Below the pieces are notes generated by a model. The model saw only the letters and a list, made by a program, of their open reading frames with translations. It did not search any database and had not been told where the DNA came from. The position numbers and the translations under genes are program-made. A stretch of 14,276 bases of DNA from Phocaeicola plebeius (GTDB taxonomy: Bacteria; Bacteroidota; Bacteroidia; Bacteroidales; Bacteroidaceae). The stretch spans positions 63,549 to 77,824 of the forward strand of contig NZ_QSQT01000019.1 of the NCBI RefSeq assembly GCF_003437535.1, in the 5' to 3' direction. This document shows, piece after piece, positions 8,141 to 14,276 of this stretch; position 1 is the first letter of the stretch; each line of letters begins with the position of its first letter.

Positions 8141-9625
8141 TTATTTAGGCAGATGATATTTGTCCTTTATATGCTCGGCCACGTGTTCGACTTCTGGAAA
8201 CAACGTTGATTTGTCTATGCCGAGAGCTTCAAGCTGCTTCCTGATTTTCTGTTTCTGCGCTTTATTGATGATGTACACTTTGTATCTGAAGTTAAGCTGT
8301 GCAGGCTTGCTTTTATTGCCATTGATACCATAAAGGAAAAATGCCCCGGACTGCCGGATTATGCGAGGATTGTCAAACATAGGTTTCACGCAAAAGACTC
8401 TTTCAATATCCTTTGAGTCGATCACATTTTGGAAATGAGGTTTCTCGTACTTAATTTCATGCAGAAGATAGGCTATGTCTGGTTCATCATTAAAATCTTC
8501 ACATTCCAAATCCCGAAGGGATTCGATACTGAAATCTATTGGGCGTTTTGCAATATTGGATACAACACTCACCGCATCGCTGTCAAAATATTTAATATCT
8601 GACGTTTTAACTTCAAACCGGAATAGTTTACCGTCAACATCTTCATTTTCACATGCAAAATACAGAGCTACCAAAGGATTTGTAGTGATATCCAAGAGTC
8701 GCGTCGGCAAAGAATAATGCTGCATCTTGACCAATTTTTCAAAGGTGGATGTATATCCTTTGAAATCAGCCGGACATTGGGCAATAATATCTTTGAATAT
8801 TTTATCCTCATTCTTTATTAAAAGCTCTTCTCGATAAATGGAGGGTATCAATCCGAAATTCTTATCTGACTGTCCTCGATAAAAGATATGGTAATCTATA
8901 TTGTCCTCTAACTCGTTCTCAAGTTTTTCTAATAATATTTTGATACTATCAATGTTGGATGAATCCCTCTCCGGAGTATAATTATATGCCTCGTATGAAA
9001 TCTCCCACGGATGCTTTCCAAAGGTCTTGACTATTTTTTCTGACAACTCACTATATGATGCAAAGCTATCATAAGTATAGCCCAGTTTCTTGCTTCTTAA
9101 ATACGATGAAGTGTTGGAATCCAAAGGAACATATTTTTCTGGATTAGCGTAGAACAGAACAATGCTGAGCTTTCCCTTTCCGACACTTTTAATGTTCAAT
9201 GCCGTTTGAAAAAGTCGTTCATCTATTTTTCCTTCTTTTACCTGTCCGAACAATTTCCATAATACATTTATATCATTATTGCCCCTGATTGTCTTCCATG
9301 GGAATAGATGCACTTTCATGGGATGGGTTGTCGGGATGCCTGATACATCTGTTGGTTCTGGACAACTAAAATTTAGCTTATGCCTTAAATCCTGTAAGAT
9401 TTCGACCCTTTTTTCATTGGAATGAAACTTGTTGAGATACGCCAAGAATGTGAACGGGTCTATTTCTTGCAGTGTAATCTCTTTGCCTCTTTCTGTGCCA
9501 TCACGAAAACCGGTAATACCAATTTCTTTTAGCGTAGATATAAGTTCTGGCTGGCTATTCTGTTTTCCAAGTAACCAATCGGATAATTCTTTATAGAACG
9601 GTATCCATGTAAATTTATTTTTCAT
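8141..9625 (-). CDS. FRG-domain protein with McrB-like N-terminal region
   Basis: The 494-residue protein carries an FRG domain (named for its F-R-G motif) in its second half: FYRGQSDKNFGLIPSIYRE at about 248-266, then the second conserved block with MQHYSLPTRLLD and NPLVALYFAC at about 301-325. The first ~180 residues resemble the N-terminal region of some McrB-like AAA proteins: WIPFYKELSDWLL near the start, EIDPFTFLAYLNK around 54-66, and ALNIKSVGKG followed by YANPEKYVPLDSNTSSYL around 142-175. The McrB ATPase itself is absent. FRG proteins occur in phages and defence-rich islands, but their biochemistry is poorly known. Candidate roles are defence cargo or part of a toxin module. No signal peptide or membrane segment is visible. 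A sigma70-like promoter lies upstream, so the gene may be expressed separately from the rhs/immunity pair 140 bases away. Confidence 0.75.
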   Translation of the reverse strand: MKNKFTWIPFYKELSDWLLGKQNSQPELISTLKEIGITGFRDGTERGKEITLQEIDPFTFLAYLNKFHSNEKRVEILQDLRHKLNFSCPEPTDVSGIPTTHPMKVHLFPWKTIRGNNDINVLWKLFGQVKEGKIDERLFQTALNIKSVGKGKLSIVLFYANPEKYVPLDSNTSSYLRSKKLGYTYDSFASYSELSEKIVKTFGKHPWEISYEAYNYTPERDSSNIDSIKILLEKLENELEDNIDYHIFYRGQSDKNFGLIPSIYREELLIKNEDKIFKDIIAQCPADFKGYTSTFEKLVKMQHYSLPTRLLDITTNPLVALYFACENEDVDGKLFRFEVKTSDIKYFDSDAVSVVSNIAKRPIDFSIESLRDLECEDFNDEPDIAYLLHEIKYEKPHFQNVIDSKDIERVFCVKPMFDNPRIIRQSGAFFLYGINGNKSKPAQLNFRYKVYIINKAQKQKIRKQLEALGIDKSTLFPEVEHVAEHIKDKYHLPK

Positions 9626-9672
9626 TATGTCATGGTTGTTAATTATATTTTACGAAAAGGCAAATCATTATG

Positions 9673-9701
9673 ATTTTACCTTACTTTGTTTGTTATGTCA
9701 A
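9673..9701 (-). promoter_or_regulatory. Possible promoter for the FRG gene
   Basis: On the minus strand TTGACA (9696-9701) and TAAAAT (9673-9678) are separated by exactly 17 bases, a near-perfect classical sigma70 layout, about 48 bases before the FRG ATG. Bacteroides usually uses a different consensus (TTTG/TAnnTTTG), which I do not find at a good spacing here, so the site may be a chance match in AT-rich DNA or a promoter inherited from another host. Confidence 0.35.
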
Positions 9702-9765
9702 CAGTAGATGTTTAGGTTAATGAAATTCAAATAATTACATAAGGCCGAGCGATTTATTCGTTTAC

Positions 9766-10659
9766 TTAAATAACTGAATACCCTAATTTAATATCTCTAA
9801 GGATATTATTAGGCAATGTTAAATTTGAATTTAATAAAATAGAAATAATTTTATCATAATTCTCTACATTGTCTCGAATGCCCTTTATGTCATCTAATGT
9901 ATTTATAATAAATAAATTTAAATTATATATAAAGGATTTCTTCATAAAAGAGTTGGAGCCTATGACACTATTGTTTAAGAGTTCGTAAAAGACACTCCTT
10001 TCAAGTGCATACAGATTAACAAAATCAAGTGGATTAAAGAAATAATAAGCATAAATATCCATAGGTTTATAATATGGAATCGATAAATTATCTCCTGTTA
10101 AATATTTATATGCCATAGTCAGCATATTATTTATCACAGATATATCTTTTTTATGATTATATCTTTCAAGATTTAACAAATCAATTATTTCATAATATAT
10201 TTGATTGATATTTTCTTTACGATAGTATATTCCTTTAGTAGATAAATGGAACTTCGTTACTACCTCTTCTGAAGCTGGAGCAGTAAATAAAAAAGTTTTA
10301 TATAACTTATCTCTTAGACTTTTTTTATTACTAATCTGGGAGCGATTCACATTAATAATATTGAGATAAGAATATAATTTAGCATACTCATTTTCGCAAG
10401 AATTACTATTTATTGGCGAGAAGAAAAGTGTTATAATAGACTTTATAAAATCTAATATATATAGATATTTATACAATACTATTCCATTGTACTTATTGTA
10501 GATACATTGTTCTAATAGAGAAGAATATTCATACAAATAGAAAGTAGGGGAAATTCCAAACAGCACATTGAATCTCTGTTCGGAAATTTTAAATTTATCA
10601 TTTTTGCTATTTATCTTAGAATATAAAGCATCTATAATGTGATTGTCTAAATGATTCAT
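9766..10659 (-). CDS. Candidate cognate immunity protein for the Rhs toxin, unrecognised family
   Basis: The 297-residue protein starts two bases after the Rhs stop codon (TAA, CG, ATG), the classic position of a polymorphic-toxin immunity gene. I do not recognise the family. It is predicted mostly helical, with many Y, N, I, L and K residues, which partly reflects very low GC content. A hydrophobic segment around residues 66-80 (YILDFIKSIITLFF) could be a buried helix; there is no signal peptide, so a cytoplasmic site of action is likely and would match a toxin that acts on an intracellular target. The composition matches the Rhs tip and not the GC-rich Rhs body, so toxin and immunity probably moved as one cassette. 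The gene itself is certain enough; the immunity role rests on position only. Confidence 0.72.
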   Translation of the reverse strand: MNHLDNHIIDALYSKINSKNDKFKISEQRFNVLFGISPTFYLYEYSSLLEQCIYNKYNGIVLYKYLYILDFIKSIITLFFSPINSNSCENEYAKLYSYLNIINVNRSQISNKKSLRDKLYKTFLFTAPASEEVVTKFHLSTKGIYYRKENINQIYYEIIDLLNLERYNHKKDISVINNMLTMAYKYLTGDNLSIPYYKPMDIYAYYFFNPLDFVNLYALERSVFYELLNNSVIGSNSFMKKSFIYNLNLFIINTLDDIKGIRDNVENYDKIISILLNSNLTLPNNILRDIKLGYSVI

Positions 10660-10661
10660 CG

Positions 10662-11048
10662 TTATTTTTGTTGATAATGTATCTGTTTTCGTTTACCTTT
10701 AACTATTTTATATACAGTAATAGATTTGATATATTGATTAAAGTTTTCCAGTATTCCAACTCCTATTCCCATCGCACCTGGTTCATTAGACTTAACTAAC
10801 ACTTTATCCATATTTTTACTTTCCCCTCCAATCATATTCTCATAATCTAAAACACGGGGCTTAATAATGCTATTTACCACATCATCATTCATATCAAGAA
10901 CAACTTCAAGTCCATTAACATCACGATATGAATTATCCATGGTTGATATCCATTTTGCACCTCGTGAACCATTTATGCCTCTTACTAACCCACCATTTTC
11001 AAGTGTTGATTGTACTTCTCGCTCTGACATATTACGCCTAAACTTTAT
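10662..11048 (-). other. Variable C-terminal toxin domain of the Rhs protein (128 residues)
   Basis: This is the part of the rhs gene after the DILGL cleavage region. It begins IKFRRNMSEREVQSTLENGG, has a short RGAKWIST strand at toxin residues 29-36, and SNEPGAMGIG at 87-96, and ends in a basic tail (KGKRKQIHYQQK). The opening R-x-MSE-x-E pattern, then a W-I-S-T strand and a late glutamate, recalls ADP-ribosyltransferase-fold Rhs toxins such as the Salmonella EF-Tu-modifying TreTu group, whose tips often start RxMSExE. That is a resemblance by eye; the catalytic residues are not proven and overall identity looks low. Alternatives are another small toxin fold or a new family. Confidence 0.4.
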
Positions 11049-14000
11049 TAATCCGAGGATATCTATAAAAGATAATGTGTCATCGACATACCCGTATAGG
11101 TTAAGTATTCCGCCAGCCAACCCAATCGGATCTTGCGAGACATACATTCCCATCTTCGGCGAGTAGTACCTGAACCTGTTGTACGCCAGCCCTGTCTCCC
11201 GGTCATAATACTGTCCCTGGAACAGGAACGGTACCATCCCCTTGTTGCCCGTCTCCTCGATGACGTTCCCGTCCATGTCGAGCACCCGGCTCCACACCTC
11301 GTTGCCCTCGGCATCGTATGCCTCCGTCGGTGTTCCGAGCTGGTCTGTCAGTATCGAGTAGGACCTGCCTTCCTTTATCATTGCCACCGGCACGAACGAC
11401 TCCTCGTCGAAGAGCCATACTGTCATGTCGCAGCGTTCCGTGTCCGTGCGCCACCTGTTCCCCATAACGGAGTATTCCCTGCGCCGCTTCCACTGGTGCA
11501 GCGGCACGTTACCGTTCCACACCCACCGTGTCACGGTCGTGCCGAAGCTCTTGGAGAGCCTGCGCCCGAGCGCGTCGTATGTGAACTCCACCTCCCTCTT
11601 GTCGGGCCGCACCACCTTTGCCAGAGAGCCGTCGGCGTTCCACCGGTATCTCCAGCGGTCCTTCTTGCCGTCAAGCCACCTTCCCGTGCCGAGGTAGCGT
11701 TCCGTCAGGTTGCCGTCAGCATCGTACTCGCAGTGCCATTCACCGTCCTGCTCCAGCCGTCCGCCACCGAGGTAGCGGCGCAGCCTCATGTCCGGGTCGG
11801 GATACAGGTTTCCCGTCTGGTCGCTCTTTCTCCACTGCTCCCTGCCGTCGGGATATTCCGCCCTTTCGAGCTGTCCCGTCGGGGTGTAGGAGTAGCGGGT
11901 CTCGCCACGCCTGCTGTCCTCCACGGACAACAGCCTGTCGGCGACGCCCCAGCGGTAACGGCGCATATGCCGTGTGCGCGAGTCCTTGCGTGTGCGGGCA
12001 TCCACCAGACGGCCTATGTCGTCGTAGGCGAACGAGCGGACGACGCCTCCCGGAAGGATGCGCTCCACCTCGAAGCCCAGCGTGTCGTGGCGGTGTGCCG
12101 ATTCCCACGAGCCCGCGCCGTCGGCGTCGCTGCCACCGGTGGCAGTGAACCCCTCAAGCTCCCCGTAGCCGTTGCGGGTGTAGCGCAGCGAGGCCCCCGC
12201 CGTGCTGTCGAGCGTGAGTATCCTGCCGGTATGGTCGTAGGTGCGGAGTATGGTGTTGCCGTCGGCCGTTTCCCGTGTCGGAAGTCCCAGAGAGTTGTAC
12301 GCGAACTCCACCGTGCTTTCCCCCCTCGATGCCTGCACCAGCCTGCCGGACAGCCCGTAGGCGTAGGTCTGGTCGGGGTCGCTGGCCGTGGGGTATGAGA
12401 CGCGCGTCACGCGCGAGCAGGCGTCATAGCCGTATTCCCTTTCCGTTCCCGACGGCAGCGTCTCCCTGACGACGCGTCCGCCCCTGTCACGCAGGTAATG
12501 ACGGACGGCCCCGTCGAAGCCTTTCTCGGCGGTGACGTTGCCCACAGCGTCGAGGGCGAACTCGTAGCTCTGGAGCCTCTCGTTTGTCACACGGCGCAGG
12601 CGTTCCTCCCGGTCATAGCGGAAGTTAACCACGCCCCGGTGGTCGCGGCGCCTTGTCAGCTTCCACATGCCGGAGTAGCCGTACTCCACGTGCTGGACGT
12701 TGTCACGGTATCCGGTGAGGTTGTCTATCCCGTCGTAGGACAGGCGTATGTCGTTGCCGTCGAAGTCGAGCACGCGCACCACGCGGCCCACAGGGTCGTA
12801 TTCCCTTTTCTGCACCGCACCCTTGGGGTTGGTGACGCTCACGCACCTGCCCAGCAGGTCGTAGCCGTACAGCGAGGTGTTCCCCCGGCTGTCGGAGGCT
12901 TCCGTGAGGTTATGGAAACGGTCATAGGCGAGCCTCGTCACCACGCCGTAGGGGTCTTTCACCGATGCCACCGCACCGTTGCGGTAGGTCATCCTCGTGA
13001 CGGCACCTTCGGGGTTGGTGCGGCTCACCAGATTGCCGGAGCGGTCATAGCCGAACTCCCACGTGCCGCCGTCCGGCGTGGTAACGGATACGGGACGGTT
13101 GCGCAGGTTCCCCTTGCCGGGGTACACGGCGGACACGCTGCCGCCGCACGGGTCGGAGCTGTCGGTGCAGTTCCCCCAGCGGTCATATCTGTACAGGGTG
13201 CTGTTACCGAGCGGGTCCGTCTGTGCGAGGAGCCGGCGGCTGTCGTCGTAACGCCACAGGTGTTCCCCGCCGTTGGCATCGACCTTCTTCCACACAAGGC
13301 CGCCGCGGTGGTGGTACACCGTCAGCTCCCCGTGGCTGTCGAGCACCTCGGTCACTCCCTCCCGGAACGTGAGCCTGTGGTCGTATATGCCGCCGTCGCC
13401 CCACGTATGCACGCAGCGCGAACCCACGCCCGTACCGTCGTACTCGAAGTACCACGCAAGGCCGTTGCGCCATGTCTCCTTCACGATGAGCCTTCCGGCA
13501 TACTCGTATGTCATCACGTCGCCCGCCGCGTTGCGCTGGAGGGTCATGTTGCCGTCGGCGTCGTACTCGTAGGAGGCGAGGGTAATCTCTTTCTCCGGAT
13601 CTTCCGGATGCGGGCCGCATATCTCAAGGATGCGTCCGCTTCTCGTGTCGTGCTCCACCCTCAGGCGGCGGCCCGCGCTGTCGGTGATGGAGCGCAGCAG
13701 GCCCTCTTTCGTGTAGTCGAAGCGGATGCCCAGACCGTTGCAGTCGGTCACGCTCTCAAGCAGGCGCACGGAATCGTACTCCTTGCGCGTGAAGCGGTAG
13801 TAGAGGTCCTCGGCCATGTCCCACACGCAGTAGCCGCCGTCCCGTTCCAGACGGGCCTCCTTGCGTTCGGAGAGGATGAACGAGGGTTCCTCCGCTGTAG
13901 GCAGGGGGAAGGCCACCGGGATGCCGTCACTCATGCGGAGCGTCAGCGTGCCCTCTTCCGTGTCCGCGACGACGCCCATGTCGTAGGCGTGGTGCCACCC

Positions 14001-14276
14001 GTTGCCCAGAGGACCCCGGTAGTCGCTGCGGCTGTACCACGTGCGCTCCCATGACAGGGGCACCGGGCCGTCGAGCCAGAAGTCCTCCTCGTCGGTGAAG
14101 AACGTGCCGCTGGCCACGTCCACCGGGTGGCCCGTGACCGTACAGATGGCCTTGTGGAGCATGTTCTTCAGGGATTCGCTCTTTATCGTCCTGTTGACCT
14201 TGCTGTGCAGCCTGTCCGCCAGCTTCCTGGTCTTTTTCTTGTAGAAACGCCCGAACGCCCCCGTGCATTTGCGGGC
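10662..14276 (-). CDS. rhs: Rhs/YD-repeat polymorphic toxin, probable T6SS effector (5' end outside window)
   Basis: The frame has no stop from 10662 to the right edge, so 1204 residues are visible and the N-terminus is missing. The ATG at 14162 is internal: 38 more codons upstream (starting ARKCTGAFGRFYKKK) stay open and basic. A DUF6531-type segment follows at about 45-115 (CTVTGHPVDVASG, WERTWYS, LGNGWHH). Then come dozens of YD repeats (for example YDADGNMT, YDRSGNLVSRTNPEGAV, YDLLGRCVSVTNPKGAV) that build the hollow Rhs cocoon. The Rhs core ends with GQYYDRETGLAYNRFRYY and QDPIGLAGG at about 1048-1056, closing in DILGL at 1072-1076, where the family's self-cleavage site lies. A 128-residue variable toxin follows. 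Rhs proteins are delivered by T6SS, usually on VgrG. The body is strongly GC-rich; the last ~165 codons are AT-rich. Confidence 0.88.
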   Translation of the reverse strand, partial: ARKCTGAFGRFYKKKTRKLADRLHSKVNRTIKSESLKNMLHKAICTVTGHPVDVASGTFFTDEEDFWLDGPVPLSWERTWYSRSDYRGPLGNGWHHAYDMGVVADTEEGTLTLRMSDGIPVAFPLPTAEEPSFILSERKEARLERDGGYCVWDMAEDLYYRFTRKEYDSVRLLESVTDCNGLGIRFDYTKEGLLRSITDSAGRRLRVEHDTRSGRILEICGPHPEDPEKEITLASYEYDADGNMTLQRNAAGDVMTYEYAGRLIVKETWRNGLAWYFEYDGTGVGSRCVHTWGDGGIYDHRLTFREGVTEVLDSHGELTVYHHRGGLVWKKVDANGGEHLWRYDDSRRLLAQTDPLGNSTLYRYDRWGNCTDSSDPCGGSVSAVYPGKGNLRNRPVSVTTPDGGTWEFGYDRSGNLVSRTNPEGAVTRMTYRNGAVASVKDPYGVVTRLAYDRFHNLTEASDSRGNTSLYGYDLLGRCVSVTNPKGAVQKREYDPVGRVVRVLDFDGNDIRLSYDGIDNLTGYRDNVQHVEYGYSGMWKLTRRRDHRGVVNFRYDREERLRRVTNERLQSYEFALDAVGNVTAEKGFDGAVRHYLRDRGGRVVRETLPSGTEREYGYDACSRVTRVSYPTASDPDQTYAYGLSGRLVQASRGESTVEFAYNSLGLPTRETADGNTILRTYDHTGRILTLDSTAGASLRYTRNGYGELEGFTATGGSDADGAGSWESAHRHDTLGFEVERILPGGVVRSFAYDDIGRLVDARTRKDSRTRHMRRYRWGVADRLLSVEDSRRGETRYSYTPTGQLERAEYPDGREQWRKSDQTGNLYPDPDMRLRRYLGGGRLEQDGEWHCEYDADGNLTERYLGTGRWLDGKKDRWRYRWNADGSLAKVVRPDKREVEFTYDALGRRLSKSFGTTVTRWVWNGNVPLHQWKRRREYSVMGNRWRTDTERCDMTVWLFDEESFVPVAMIKEGRSYSILTDQLGTPTEAYDAEGNEVWSRVLDMDGNVIEETGNKGMVPFLFQGQYYDRETGLAYNRFRYYSPKMGMYVSQDPIGLAGGILNLYGYVDDTLSFIDILGLIKFRRNMSEREVQSTLENGGLVRGINGSRGAKWISTMDNSYRDVNGLEVVLDMNDDVVNSIIKPRVLDYENMIGGESKNMDKVLVKSNEPGAMGIGVGILENFNQYIKSITVYKIVKGKRKQIHYQQK

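Noticed and set aside
12498..14054. A 518-codon open frame on the plus strand opposite rhs
   Set aside because: It is antisense to a clear Rhs frame in GC-rich DNA, where stop codons are rare. Its translation is a low-complexity mix of V, A, H, P and R with no domain. The same holds for the 421-codon frame at 11133-12398.
10662..14162. The YD repeats as DNA-level tandem repeats or a CRISPR-like array
   Set aside because: The repeats are protein-level Rhs repeats with divergent nucleotide sequence. There are no identical direct repeats with regular spacers, and no array was seen elsewhere.

Overview
The window looks like part of a mobile genetic element of a gut Bacteroidales bacterium (Bacteroides, Phocaeicola or Parabacteroides type). 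Three things point there: a very large methylase-helicase fusion of the kind carried by Bacteroidales integrative conjugative elements (ICEs), a Bacteroidales-type Hcp (TssD) type VI secretion (T6SS) tube protein, and a match to the Bacteroides promoter consensus (TTTG, 20 bases, TAnnTTTG). It resembles the T6SS loci (architectures GA1/GA2) that are known to ride on ICEs in this order. No tra, integrase or structural T6SS genes other than tssD are in view, so the ICE assignment is inferred from these genes.

Left part (1-5127, plus strand): the last 26 codons of an unidentified basic protein, then three bases later the 1659-residue DNA methylase/SNF2-like helicase gene, closed by a strong intrinsic terminator. 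This is probably element backbone.

Right part (5307-14276, all minus strand, so read from right to left): a truncated Rhs polymorphic toxin gene whose 5' end lies outside the window; a very AT-rich candidate immunity gene two bases after it; an FRG-domain protein with a McrB-like N-terminal region; a 332-base gap with a promoter; tssD; a tiny ORF with one hydrophobic segment overlapping the end of tssD; and a KAP-family P-loop NTPase gene that converges on the methylase gene.

How they may work together: TssD builds the T6SS tube and Rhs proteins are classic T6SS cargo that deliver a variable C-terminal toxin, with the next gene protecting the producer. The KAP NTPase follows tssD so closely that a shared transcript is likely, but whether it is effector, immunity or anti-phage cargo cannot be decided here. 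The Rhs body is strongly GC-rich while its last ~165 codons and the immunity gene are strongly AT-rich, the signature of an exchanged toxin/immunity cassette. The 128-residue toxin tip is only tentatively assigned (ADP-ribosyltransferase-like) and the immunity protein is unrecognised; this pair and the tssD-KAP module are the best candidates for undescribed biology.
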